A stretch of DNA of 50,000 nt from Neocallimastix lanati (nom. inval.) (GCA_016946835.1 JACVTC010000049.1:1027501-1077500), one strand, 5' to 3'. Positions 38,218-49,606 are shown, counted from the first letter of the stretch. Translations and numbers: made by a program. Notes: generated by a model from the sequence alone, not told the origin.

Positions 38218-38710
38218 AATTAAAATACAGATAAGCCATTTTTTATTTCCACCTATAATTTCTATTTGATTAAATCTGTATATAATAAAAATATATTAAT
38301 ATTTATAATAAATTAAATTAAAATGTATATTACACAATAAAAGTGTTTAATATTTTTATTATTTTTATTATTGAACTAATATCAATATAATGTTTACATA
38401 TTATTTATATTTTAAATATATTAAATAATATATTAATAATATGAATTCTTTTTATTTCTTTTTTTTTTTTATTTATTAATTAAATTTATAATATTTATTA
38501 GACTTTTTTTTTTTAGATTAAAATGGTTTTTGATGGATGAATCGAACTAAAATAAATAAATATTAATAATTTATATAAATAAATGATATTAATAAATAAT
38601 AATATATAGTAATATAATAATAAATTGTAAATATTAACATATTAAATAATAATAAATAATAATAAATAAATAATGATGAAAAAAAAAAAAAAAAAAACAA
38701 AAAAAAGGAG

Positions 38711-38717
38711 TATATAA
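38711..38717 (+). promoter_or_regulatory. TATA box of the PEP carboxykinase gene
   Basis: TATATAA after an A-rich tract (AAAAAAGGAG), 83 bases before the A of the proposed ATG at 38800. That is a sensible distance for TATA, start site and a short leader; transcription start not determined. Confidence 0.5.
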
Positions 38718-38799
38718 GGAAATTCATTTTTCCAAAAAGTTAATGCTCCACTTACAAAAAAAATAACTATTTTTTTAATTAATTAAAGTCAAAATAAAA

Positions 38800-38810
38800 A
38801 TGGCCCACAG
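38800..38810 (+). CDS. pck: PEP carboxykinase (GTP), exon 1 (11 nt, encodes Met-Ala-His)
   Basis: The sequence AAAAATGGCCCACAG|GTTAGA gives a well-placed ATG and three codons plus two bases (AG) before a GT donor. Joining AG to the first base of the exon at 39308 makes a Ser codon and stays in the PEP carboxykinase frame: [11 protein letters not shown].... The alternative first Met at 39366 would drop 23 residues, including an N-terminal helix that aligns with other GTP-type enzymes. No mitochondrial presequence is encoded, so the enzyme should be cytosolic. Confidence 0.65.
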
Positions 38811-39307
38811 GTTAGAATTGAAAAAATTAAAATGATTAGAAAAAATTAATTTTTAATTTTGTAGTGATGAAATTATGAAATATTAAATAATAGCTAGGCG
38901 ATAATAAGTTATTGTTAGAGATAATCAAATTATATAAGAAAATTTATATAATTCGAGAGAAAAATAGATAAAAGAAGATATATAGAATTAAAATAAAGTT
39001 TAGTATTATATGATATTATATGAAAGGTTAAAATGAAAATGTATACTTTCATAAATATTATATTGCTAAAATTAATGTTTTATGAATATGTCAAATGATA
39101 TAATACTGTATTAAAAAAATATTAAAATAATATGAAATTTTTTTAAAAAGGAATTATGATATGTATAGGAAATTTACTATCTAAAATAAAATTTTAAATA
39201 TTTTTTATAATGAAATTAGTTAATACTAAAGCAAAATACTAATAAAATTTATTATTTATTATTATAAATTTATAATTATGATTTATTTTAATTCTATGAA
39301 AATATAG
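38811..39307 (+). other. Intron of the PEP carboxykinase gene
   Basis: 497 bp of A/T-rich sequence with donor GTTAGA and acceptor ATATAG (39302-39307). A second TAG six bases further on (39311-39313) would also keep the frame. Confidence 0.6.
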
Positions 39308-41123
39308 TGTTAGTTCTGTTGTTAACAAGCAATTACTTGCTTACATCAAGGAATCATCTGAACTTATGACTCCAAAGGACATTTATGTCTGTGATGGTTC
39401 TGCTGAAGAATACCACACCCTTTGTGAACTTTTAGTTAAACAAGGTATTTTCACTAAGCTTAATGAAACTAAGCGTCCAAACTGTTACTTAGCTCGTTCC
39501 AACCCAGCTGATGTTGCTCGTGTTGAAAAGTGCACTTACATTTGTTCCGAAAAGGAAGAAGATGCCGGTCCAACCAACAACTGGATGGCTCCAGCTGAAA
39601 TGAAGGCCAAGCTTAACGGTTTAATGAAGGGCTGTATGAAGGGTCGTACTATGTACGTTATCCCATTCTCCATGGGTCCAATTGGTGGTCCAATTTCCCG
39701 TGTTGGTGTTGAAATTACCGATTCCCCATACGTTGTTGTTAACATGTGCATTATGGCTAAGGTTGGTAAGAAGGTTCTTGATCTCTTAGGTGTTGATGGT
39801 ACTTTCGTTCCATGTACTCACTCTTGCCTTGCTCCATTAGAAGAAGGTCAAAAGGACTCTACTTGGCCATGTAACATTGACAACCGTTACATTGTCCAAT
39901 TCCCAGAAGAACACAGAATTGTTTCTGTTGGTTCTGGTTACGGTGGTAACGCTCTTCTTGGTAAGAAGTGTTACGCTCTTCGTATTGCTACCGTTTTATC
40001 TCGTGAAGCTGGTGATTCTCTTGCTGAACACATGCTTATTCTCGGTATCACCAACCCACAAGGTAAGAAGTACTACATTACCGCTGCTTTCCCATCTGCT
40101 TGTGGTAAGACCAACCTTGCTATGTTAAACTCTACCATCCCAGGATGGAAGATTGAATGTGTTGGTGATGATATTGCCTGGTTAAAGATCGGTAAGGACG
40201 GTCGTCTCTGGGCTATTAACCCAGAATCCGGTTTCTTCGGTGTTGCTCCAGGTACTTCCTACAAGTCTAATCCAAATGCTATGAAGTCTTGTGAAAAGGA
40301 TACTATCTTCACTAACGTTGCCCTTACTGAAGACGGTGATGTCTGGTGGGAAGGTATGACCAAGGAAGTTCCAAAGGGTAAGATCATTACCTGGTTAGGT
40401 AAGGAATGGAGTGCTGACTCTGGTGAACCAAAGCCAAACCTTGCTCATCCAAACTCTCGTTTCACTGCTCGTGTTGAAAACTGTCCAGTTGGTGACCCAG
40501 GTTACTACGCCCTTGAAGGTGTTCCAGTTTCTGCTATGATCTTCGGTGGTCGTCGTGAAAACACTGTTCCACTTGTCTTCCAATCTCGTAGCTGGAAGCA
40601 CGGTGTTCTTCTCGGTTCTTCTGTTGCCTCTGAAACTACTGCTGCTGCTGAAGCTGCTGCTGGTCAACTTCGTTTCGACCCATTCGCTATGCTTCCATTC
40701 TGTGGTTACAACATGGGTGACTACTTCGGATACTGGTTAACTTTCGCTGACAAGTTCGACGAAGCTAAGCTTCCAAAGATCTTCCACGTCAACTGGTTCC
40801 GTAAGGACAATGGTCGTTTCTTATGGCCAGGTTACGGTGAAAACTCCCGTGTCCTTAAGTGGATTATTGAACGTGTTGAAGGTAAGGAAGGTATTGCCAG
40901 AGAAACTCCAATTGGTTACCTCCCAGCTAAGGGTGCTCTTGATCTTTCTGGTCTTGATGTTCCAGAAGCTGATATGGAAAAGATCTTAACTGTTGACTGC
41001 AAGGCTTACCTTGAAGAAGTTGCTAAGATTCGTCAATACCACTCTAAGTTCGGATCCCACCTTCCAAAGGATCTTATTGCTGAACTTGATGCTCTTGAAC
41101 AAAGACTTAAGGCCGCTTTATAA
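39308..41123 (+). CDS. pck: Phosphoenolpyruvate carboxykinase (GTP), exon 2
   Basis: GTP-type PEP carboxykinase, which interconverts oxaloacetate + GTP and PEP + CO2 + GDP. In anaerobic fungi it is generally seen as working toward oxaloacetate in glycolytic flow (known for the group, not shown here). With exon 1 the protein is 608 aa, normal for the family. Visible motifs, numbered on 608 aa: [11 protein letters not shown] near the N-terminus, [31 protein letters not shown], the P-loop FPSACGKTN (265-273) with the reactive Cys, [20 protein letters not shown], and the guanine-site region [18 protein letters not shown]. All expected catalytic segments are present and uninterrupted. Codons are strongly biased to TTC, TAC, AAC and AAG, unlike every other ORF here, which suggests high expression. 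AATAAA follows at 41131. LINE copies begin 577 bp downstream. Confidence 0.97.
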
Positions 41124-41700
41124 ATTTGTTAATAAATTTTTAATTAGATTTATAAAACACCCCTTTACAAAAAATTATTTTTATTTTAAATTTTTACTAG
41201 TATAATTTTTTATATGAAGTAAAAAGTTGAAAGAAAAAAAGCAATTGAAAAAAATTTATTAATCAAAAATAATTATTTTGAAATCAATTAATACTAAATA
41301 AATAGTATTTTTTTTTATTTTTTTGGAAATAGTTTTAAAATGGAACAAAAGAAAAAAAATATCGTAAAAAAGAGAAAAAATTATTATATATTTTATTTTT
41401 AGAATTAATGGAAGTGTAAAAAATAAATTATTATACTAGTAAGAACCGTTTTTTCTAATTTAAAATGATGCAAATATTTAAAATTATATAATTGAATGAT
41501 AAAAAATAAAACAAAAAAATTAATAATTCATTTAATGAATTGTTAATAATAAAAAAAATTTAAAATATAAAAACAAAGTGAATCTATAAATTTTTAAAAT
41601 TTTGGTGTGTTTAAAATGTTTATTATTATATATGTATATTTTTTTTTAAATATAATTAAATAAAACTAGAATATATTATACTATTATTTTATTTTCTTAC
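41124..41700. other. Spacer between PEP carboxykinase and the LINE cluster
   Basis: Holds the 3' UTR (AATAAA 41131-41136) and A/T-rich sequence; nothing else was recognised. Confidence 0.7.
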
Positions 41701-41868
41701 AAGCTAAAATTTCAAGGAAAATTCACATATTTAGCCTTTTTAGATCTTAAAAAAGCTTATGATTCAGTTCCTATTTTTAACATTCTTACTAAATTATATC
41801 GTTATGGAGTACGTGGTAAATGTTTTGATTTTCTATGTAATTTATATACTTCATCTAAAGCTCATTCT
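41701..41868 (+). mobile_element. RT fragment at the 5' end of copy B
   Basis: Reads KFQGKFTYLAFLDLKKAYDS, then VPIFNILTKLYRYGVRGKC and TSSKAHSN, corresponding to 21807-21970 of copy A and 43576-43740 of copy B. It is closer to A than to B in its first half. It then switches in the same frame to SYPFLNHYRTVLRRADKKIPG, endonuclease sequence. The open frame runs from 41656 across the join. Confidence 0.85.
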
Positions 41869-41934
41869 AACTCATATCCATTCCTTAATCATTATAGAAC
41901 AGTACTGAGACGTGCGGACAAAAAAATCCCTGGT

Positions 41935-44697
41935 ATGAGGGGCCTTTATATAGGTGTGCACTCCTCCTGCCAATTCACTAATGATGATTTTGAATATAGA
42001 TATATACTCTCAGTAAATATATTCTCTTTTTGGGGTGTCGGATGTTCTTTAGGGAACATTTACATCCCTAGCAAAAAACACAAAGACTCTAGAGAAAAAG
42101 CGGAAACTGATTTTGCTAATTGGCTCAAGAACCATCAGAATAACCCTTCGGCTATTGTTGGTGATTTCAACATGACTAAGCAACAACTCAAAGATCTTAT
42201 TCTTAGAATTTCCCCTCAATGGTTTGTTATGGATATGGTTGGTCATCAATTTACTTGGTCTAATGGTGGAAAGAATTCTTATATTGATTTTATAGTAGTG
42301 AACGATAAATTAAGAAATTATCTGAATATTGCTTCTGTATGCTACTCTTTTAATGACATCTCTGACCATTTACCACTTATTCTTTCTTGTAAAAAAATAT
42401 CTCCTGATGGTTTTGTTACTCCCCCTCGGGATAAACAAATTAAGTGGTCTAATCGAATTTGTAGGGATAAACGTGAAGCAATCTTCTCTCATAATAAATT
42501 CACATGTTTACTGGATGAATTTGAACATAATGATAATCTAGACTCTAATACAATGGTTAAAAAACTTCTTGACACAGCAAATAAAATAGGCGATGACATT
42601 CAAGCAAGAGTTCCTACAAATTTACAGGGTTCAGCGTTCCATTGTCCTGGTTATATTAAGAAATTATCACATGAAAAACATTTATTTTATAAAAGGATTA
42701 AAAATTTTAAACTTAGTAATGATTTGTCAAATCTTCAAGAATTTTGTGATCTCTCAAAAGAATATATAGTTCTTTCTGATTATATCATTAGTATTAAAAG
42801 AAATATTAGGAATATTAGATTTAAAAATTTGATTCATTCCATCGGCGAATGTTTCTTAAAAAATGATGCCCAGCGTGGTTGGTCTGAACTTAAGAAAATT
42901 TCTAAACCTTCTTACTCTCCTTCCCAATCACCTGTATACATTAAAGATAAAGAAGGTAATGTTCTAGTATCCCAAGAAGATCAACTCAATCGTTTTGCAG
43001 AATACTATGAAGAACTTGCTTCTGATATAACTGGTCACAGTCTTAATGAAAATTATTGGAAAAGAATACTTAATAATTCTTCTACTCCTCAGGAATCATG
43101 GGATATTAATCAACCTATTTCCATGTCAGAAATTCATTCAACTGTTCTTTCAATGAAAAATAACAAAGCACCTGGTCCTGATGGTATACCTACAGAATTT
43201 TTTAAAGCATTTTTTAATTCTGAGAGTAGAAATTCTTCTCAGGATGACTCTAATCAAGAGGTTACTTATTCCGATTGTGCAAAGTGTCTGTTATTACTTT
43301 TTAATAAAATTTGGGATGGTGACTTTCCTAATGAATGGAACTCTGCTTCTATTGTTTCTATTCCTAAAAAAGGGGATCTTTCAGATTGTAATAATTATCG
43401 TGGTATTTCACTCATCAATGTAGGTTTAAAAATTCTATCAAGAATTGTCACTAAAAGAATATCGGACTATGCTTTTTCTAATGGAATAATTAGACGAGAA
43501 CAGTTTGGTTTTAGAAATAAAGAAGAATGTATTAGTTTATTTGTATCCATTCGTGAAATTTGTCAAAGAAGAAAATTTAAGGATAAATTTACCTTTCTTG
43601 CCTTTCTTGACCTTAAAAAAGCTTATGATTCAGTTCCAATTTACAATATACTTACTAAACTAAATAATCTTGGTATTCGTGGTAAATGCCTTCAATTCAT
43701 TACTAATTTATACCTTACCTCGAAAGCTCGTGCAAACTTTAATGGTAAACTTTCAAAAGAACTTCCAATACACCGTGGTGTTCGCCAAGGGTGTCCTCTT
43801 TCTCCTATTTTATTCAATATATTTATCAATGATATTTTTGATAAATGTAAAAGTTATGGTGTGATTACTGAAAAGAAAAAGTGTTGTGGTGGATTATTTG
43901 CTGATGATATTGTATTATTAGCTCCTACAAAATCTTCACTTAAAAACCTTTTGAATATTGCTCATGATTGGGGTATTAAAAATGAAATGACCTTTGGAAT
44001 CAATAAATGCGCTACACTAGTTGTTAAACCAAAGAATTTTATACCTTCAAGACATTATGAAAATCCTACATTTAGACTTGGTATGAACTATATACCAAGC
44101 ACTAATCAATATACATATCTTGGTATACCTTTTAATGAATCGTTGGATTTAAAACCTATTATTGCTAAGATGAATAGTAAAATTAATTATACAGTTAACT
44201 CTTTCTTTAGATTTTTAACCAATAGGAATGTTCCTTTCTACTTTAAAACTCGTATACTAGTTTCTTTTGTCCTTAGTTCAGTTCTTTATTATGCTCCCTT
44301 ACTTGGTTCAAATAAAAAGAATACTGAAAAAGCTCAAACTGCTTTTAATCGAGGTTTGTATTGGCGTTTCGGGTTTAAAAATAAAACCTCCAATACTTCA
44401 ATTTACAATATGTCTAAGGAACTTTCTATACCTCCTATAGCTAGTTTTTGTGCTAAGGCGATGATTCGATGTTTTAAAAAGTGGAAAGATTCTTCTTGTA
44501 TTATTTCTCATTTAGTCAAAAATATACCTACACTTTCTCACTATTCATGGACGAAAAAAGCACGGAGTTTAGCAGTACACAAGCACAATAATAAACTTCC
44601 TGGAGAAATAAGGAAGTTTTACTGGGAAAATATTCATTATTCAAGCACTCCTGCGATCAGATCTACAAAATACAAGAAATTTAAATTTTGGTTTTAA
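41935..44697 (+). pseudogene. LINE copy B ORF: partial endonuclease plus complete reverse transcriptase
   Basis: A 920-codon open frame; the ATG at 41935 is internal to the endonuclease (PGMRGLYIGVHSS). Endonuclease: VGDFNMTKQQL (about residues 75-85), SYIDFIVV and ISDHLPLILS present; the N-terminal catalytic Asn and Glu segments absent, so the nuclease should not work. RT: NNKAPGPDGIPTEFF, SIPKKGDLSDCNNYRGIS, EQFGFRNKEECISLF, AFLDLKKAYDSVP (about 553-565), RGVRQGCPLSPILFN, LFADDIVLLAP (about 653-663), MTFGINKCATL and TYLGIPFNESL, in the expected order with the catalytic aspartates intact. The frame stops at 44695-44697 because of a one-base-type shift near 44665 (the +1 frame continues FGFKKFIQRLS...). 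It is therefore a truncated protein without the zinc knuckle. Confidence 0.85.
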
Positions 44698-45406
44698 AAA
44701 ATTTATTCAACGTCTATCACTTAAATTTTCACAATTTTCTCTTGGATTTTTTTGGATTGGACGAATTAAATGTGGATTCAAATTTGATGTAAAAACGTAT
44801 GTTAAAAGTAATCTAGTATCAGAAAATTGCCCAACATACTGCCCTTGTTGTGGTGAGAGTAACAGCATACCTAGTTTTACACACTGGATACTTTTATGTC
44901 CTAAATTTGAAGAATTTAGGCAACATTTCATTCCCTTTGTTGATGAAATTTTTATTAATTTTTCTCTTATTGTTCATGAGAAATCATTGAACATTCCTGA
45001 TGATAAAGAGGAAGATTTTGATGATAATATCAATTTTTACGTGCTGTGTCTCCTTCTTGGCGGAAATGCAGTATTTGAAATCTTAAAGATCGGCTCGGGG
45101 GAAAGAAGGCGATATATTAATAATATTTTTCAATCACCTTCGAACGAGTCTTCTTTCCCGATTTCATATTTTGTGGGGCTTGCGGAATTCCTTACTAACG
45201 TTATGCCTATTGTGATTGGTGATTTTTACACCATGATCGATTTGTATAGTGTTAGACCTGCCGTTGTGAAGAGCGTCGACGTCGTAACGATAAGGCAAAG
45301 AAGAAATTCTGATACAGATTCGAATAATAATTTTCATCCACATGGAGTTATCTTCGATGAATGGGAAGAGTTAGAGGCCATTTCGTCCTCGAATCTCATA
45401 ACGTAG
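44666..45406 (+). pseudogene. LINE copy B: C-terminal zinc-knuckle segment after the frameshift
   Basis: Open without a stop from about 44666 to TAG 45404-45406, about 246 codons. It reads NLNFGFKKFIQRLSLKFSQ, LGFFWIGRIKCGFKFD, the knuckle NCPTYCPCCGES...SFTHWILLCPKF, LLLGGNAVFE, and YFVGLAEFLTNVMP...KSVDVVTIRQRR. There is no suitable start codon, so it belongs to the upstream frame. Copies A and D have the same order, which supports this as the true C-terminus. Confidence 0.8.
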
Positions 45407-45504
45407 TTTTTTAATATTAATATAAAAAAAAAAAAATTCATGTATTTATAATTCATGTATTTTTTTAAAAAAAAAAAATATTATTAAATAAAGTTTATTC
45501 CTAG

Positions 45505-45554
<50 letters not shown>

Positions 45555-45651
45555 ATCATGGTCTGTTAGTAAACTTTGGGAATTTCTTAGTAAACGTATT
45601 TCCAGTTGCAATGAAATAGTTCATGGAATTATAAAAACACACACACCTAAT

Positions 45652-47178
45652 ATGGAAAATTACTTCATTTTAAGGATAAACTATGATAAACCCACTTATT
45701 ACCTAAATATTTTATTTCTTCTTACCCATTGCCTTCCAATCAATAAAATTAATTGGATCCAAACCGGCAAAATCAGAACTTTCAGGGAAGTTAAGAAATT
45801 TAACAACAAATTTTCTTCTTTTGAAACTAAATCAATGGCTAAAGATTTTCTTTATAATAATATTTATTCACCGTCTACTCAGTTCTTTAATCTTTGTGTC
45901 AGTTGGAACATTAATGGATGGAATGATGAAAAACGTGATGGTATTAGATACTTTAATGAAATTTTTAAACCCATCTGTATTTGCTTGCAAGAAGTCGGTA
46001 ATAGCCAATACCTTAATGTACATTCAAATAATTACCCATTTCTTTGTCACTATAATACAATTTTACGAAAAGCTGATCAAAATATACCCGGTATGAGAGG
46101 TCTTAGTATAAGTGTACATCGTTCATGTTCATTTTCTCCTGATCCCTTTGAATATAAGTATATCATTTCTGTCAACATTACTTCTTTTTGAGGAATTAAA
46201 TGCACTATTGGTAATATTTATGTTCCTACGGTCACTCATAAGGAAGAAAGAAAGAATGCCTTTTCAGAAATTACTAATTAGATAAAGAAACATACTAATA
46301 CACCTTCTATTCTTGTAGGTGACTTTAATATGTCTAAATCCCAATTAGATAGTTTACTTAATAAATCATCTCATCAATGGTTCACTAAAATCTTATCAGG
46401 TCTCGATTTCACTTGGGCTCGGGATGGTAGATCGTCTTGTATTGATCATGTTTTATTTAATTGTAAAATGAAGGAATACATTAATAAGGTATCTGTTTGT
46501 AGTACATTCAATGATATATCTGACCACTTCCCTCTTATCCTTTCCTGTAAGAAAGATGACTCAGAAGGTTTTCGTGCTCCTACTCCTTCTAGAAGATTCA
46601 AGTGGTCCCAACGCATGTGTAATGAAAAGCATAATGAAATATTCTCAAGTAACTACTTCTCAATTCTTCTTAATGATTTTGATGATAATAAAGAATTAAG
46701 TTCTAATGAAATGGTCAATAAATTTATAGAAACAGCTAATAAAGTTGGTGATAAAGTTCATGCTAGAGTTCCTTGTGATCTTAAAGGATCAGCTTTCCAC
46801 TGCCCTTATTATATCAAGAAACTTTCTCATGAAAAGCATGTTGCATTTAATGAAATCAAAAATTTTTCTTTAGGTTCTAATCTTGAAAACATTGATGAAT
46901 TTTTAAATTTGCTTCATGAGTATAAAAATATATGTGGTAAAGTCAGGTCAATTAAGTTTTCTATTAAATCAAAACAATTTCATCAGTCAATAGAATCTGC
47001 ATGTAATGATTTTCGTAATAAAAATGCTAGGAGTGCTTGGTTAAAATTAAAGAAGCTATCTCGCCCTATGTACTCTAATTCTATTTCGTCAAGTGTTTTA
47101 AAGGACAAGAAGGGTAACTTTTTATTTTCTCATTCGGATCAATTAAATCGATTTGCTGAACATTACAGTGAACTATAG
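45652..47178 (+). pseudogene. LINE copy C: endonuclease part, broken by stops
   Basis: The open part before 45652 is also LINE. TGA at 46189-46191 and TAG at 46279-46281 replace TGG (Trp) codons of copy A. The frame resumes and carries VGDFNMSKSQL, SCIDHVLF and ISDHFPLIL. A 2-bp insertion (TA) near 47174 shifts the frame again at the start of the RT domain. Confidence 0.85.
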
Positions 47179-48020
47179 CTTCTGATGTTACTCAACACAG
47201 TTTGGATAATGAATACTGGGTAAGTTTATTTAGAACTAATCCTAATAATAATCTTACTTGGGATATTAATGATTCTATTACTATGGAAGAAATTCAAAAC
47301 ACTGTGCTTGAAATGAAAAATAATAAAGCTCCTGGACCCGATGGTATTCCGATTGAATTTTTTAAAGCCTTCTTTAGTAAATCTGATTTATCCGATAATC
47401 AAGATGATTCTTCAGATGATCACTACTCTAAGTGTGCTAAATGTTTACTTTCATTATTTAACAAAATCTGGGATGGTGATTTCCCTGAAGAGTGGAATTC
47501 GACTTCTATAATATCAATTCCAAAAAAAGGAGATCTTTCGGATTGTAATAATTATCGTGATATTTCTCTTATTAATGTTGGCTTAAAAATTATTTCAAAG
47601 ATTGTTACTAAAAGAATTGCTAAATATGCCCTTGAACATAAATTTGTTAAACCTGAACAATTTGGATTTAGAAATAAAGAAGAATGCATAAGTTTGTATA
47701 TTTCAATTAGAGAGATATGTCAAAGAAGAAAATTTCAAGGAAATTTTACTTATCTTGCTTTTCTCGATCTTAAAAAAGCCTATGATTCAGTACCTATCTT
47801 TAATATTTTGACCAAATTATATAACTTAGGAATTAGAGATAAATGTCATCTGTTTTTAAAGAATCTTTTTCTATTCTCTTAAGCTTGTGCTTTTTTTTTA
47901 ATGGTAATCTCTCAGAAGAATTTTCGATTAATCATGGTGTTAGACAAGGATGCCCTCTATCTTCTATTTTATTCAATTTGTTCATTAATGATATACTGGA
48001 TAATTGTGATAAGTATGGTG
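47179..48020 (+). pseudogene. LINE copy C: N-terminal half of the reverse transcriptase
   Basis: Open from 47202 (MDNEYWVSLF) through KAPGPDGIPIEFF, SIPKKGDLSDCNNYRDIS, EQFGFRNKEECISLY and AFLDLKKAYDSVP to a stop at 47880-47882 after a scrambled T-run (9 T versus 8 in copy A). RQGCPLSSILFN follows in another frame. The Asp-Asp pair of the RT active site is beyond the break, so this RT is dead. Confidence 0.85.
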
Positions 48021-48103
48021 ATCTTTTGATAAGCAGTTTTTATTATAGTTTTTATATAGTTTCTTTATGTATATTTTTTTTTGTTAAGTTTTTATTAAGT
48101 TTT

Positions 48104-48141
<38 letters not shown>

Positions 48142-48926
48142 TAGGGAATTTCTGTATAAATTGTCCTTTTTTTTTTGTTTAATTAAATATTTAAAAATGA
48201 AATAAAAATTAAAACACAATCATTAAAAAAAAAAAAAAAAAAAATTAAATTCATGAGTATTTGTTATAAAAATGCTTTTTTTTTTTTTTTTTTTTTAAAT
48301 TGATTTTATTAAAATTTACTTATCTTTTTCAAAAATTTAAGGATTAAGTAAATTTTTATATATGTATTAATTAAATAAACATTTATTATAATTTATGATT
48401 TAACATATTTTATTAAATCATTTGTATTGAAATAAATATTTTAGTTTAAGAGAATGAATGGATGAATTAAATTTTATTATATTTTAACAATAATAATTTA
48501 TTTAAATAAAACAATTTTTATATAAGTTTATATAATATTTTATAAATTAATATGGAAAATAAAGAAAAAAGATAGAAAATATTTGTAGAATAATTAATTT
48601 AATGAATAAACGAATAATGATAAGAACTTACCATATTTTTTTTAAATAACTTCTTAATAAATTTTTTTAATTATATTTAATTTTTTTATTTATAAATATA
48701 TTTACATATATATATATATTTTAATATTTTTGATAATATATCTATTTTTTATTTCATCTTTATTTTCATAAATATAATTCATTTTTATGATTAATGTTTA
48801 TAAATATTTTTAATTATTGTTATTATTTAAAATAATTACTGCTTGATATATATATATATATATTTGTAAAAAAGAAAGATTATATACTTTAATATAATGA
48901 TTATACTTGTGGAATTGTTGAATAAA
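48021..48926. other. A/T-rich spacer after copy C
   Basis: T-runs (25-30 T near 48110-48140), A-runs and TA repeats. No gene, tail or LINE continuation was recognised. Confidence 0.6.
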
Positions 48927-49606
48927 TTAAAAATAAAAAAATGTTGAAACAATATAACAATCAGTACAGTAGTAACAACAGCAACAAAAATATGAAAAAA
49001 ATGCTAGTACAAAAAGTATTATCCAATAAATTATTGCTGATTCATATCTGTTTGCTTGATTTCCTTGTAGATGTGAATTTGTACATAATTTATCATCTCC
49101 ACATTTTCTACTAGCATAATCTTTGTCTTTGTTACATTTTACCCATTAGATAAGGTCTAAACTGTTTTACTACTACAACTAAATAAAATAACATTATAAG
49201 AATAATTACCTGTACACATTGTAACTGGTGACTTTTCGTCAGCAATACAAGTACTATTGATATATTTATTGGAAAAACAATCATTATCTATAGTTCATTT
49301 ATTTCTAGTATCACAATTTGTATTATCTGGTTGACATATGTTAACAATATATTTCTTTGTAGTATTTCCTTCAGGAAGTTCAATTATACTTTCATTGTCA
49401 TTAGCACAAACTTCATTTTTACAATAGAATTTGAAAGAACATCATCAATCTTTATAAATATTATAATCACTATATTTTGGGTAATTATCATCGTCAAAGC
49501 TTATAACATTAATATTTAAGATATATTTTTTATTCATAACAGTAACATGAATATTGTTAACTAAAAATAATAAAAGACAGAATAATAAAGTAATTTTATT
49601 GTTCAT
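48927..49606 (-). pseudogene. Broken gene: secreted, cysteine-rich, single-pass membrane protein
   Basis: ATG at 49606-49604 opens a signal peptide (MNNKITLLFCLLLFLVNNI), then YILNINVISFDDDNYPKYS. The frame has TGA TGA just before CSFKFYCKNEVC, later TGA in NK*TIDNDCFSNKY and a TAG and TAA further on, and shifts once before CNKDKDYASRKCGDDKLC. The end is a hydrophobic segment followed by a Cys cluster (FVLAFFSYFCCCCYYC) and stop at 48929-48927. The order (signal peptide, repeated Cys spacing of about 7-9 residues, one membrane segment, Cys-rich tail) looks like a secreted cysteine-rich membrane family. Several expected Cys codons are lost (two to Tyr, others to stop), as expected for decay. 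No function known. Sequencing error cannot explain so many lesions. Confidence 0.6.

Larger units (their letters stand above)
41701..45551 (+). mobile_element. LINE copy B with chimeric 5' end and 44-base poly-A tail
   Basis: Same family as copy A but a clearly different subfamily. It starts with an RT fragment (41704-41868) joined in frame to the middle of the endonuclease domain, then continues through RT and the zinc knuckle to a 3' UTR with AATAAA (45487-45492) and poly-A (45508-45551). The first part of the element (the first ~195 residues of copy A, including the SWNINGW and CLQEVG motifs) is missing. The body is the best preserved in the window, with one frameshift near 44665. No target-site duplication can be assigned because copy C follows the tail directly. 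Confidence 0.9.
45552..48020 (+). mobile_element. LINE copy C, truncated at both ends
   Basis: It begins at TCAATCATGG directly after the poly-A tail of copy B, equivalent to copy A 19631, so about 108 bp of coding sequence are missing. It is nearly identical to copy A. It stops at AAGTATGGTG (48020), just before the FADD motif, and continues into unrelated A/T DNA with no poly-A tail. Loss of the 3' end is not what target-primed LINE insertion normally gives, so a later deletion or rearrangement is likely. Confidence 0.9.

Noticed and set aside
41701-48020. LTR retrotransposon or viral origin of the RT sequences
   Set aside because: No LTRs, protease or integrase; FADD-type RT, APE endonuclease and poly-A tails are LINE features.
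48927-49606. TGA read as Trp, which would remove three of the stops in the cysteine-rich gene
   Set aside because: PEP carboxykinase uses TGG for Trp, the gene also has TAG, TAA and a frameshift, and one TGA stands at a position where a Cys is expected.
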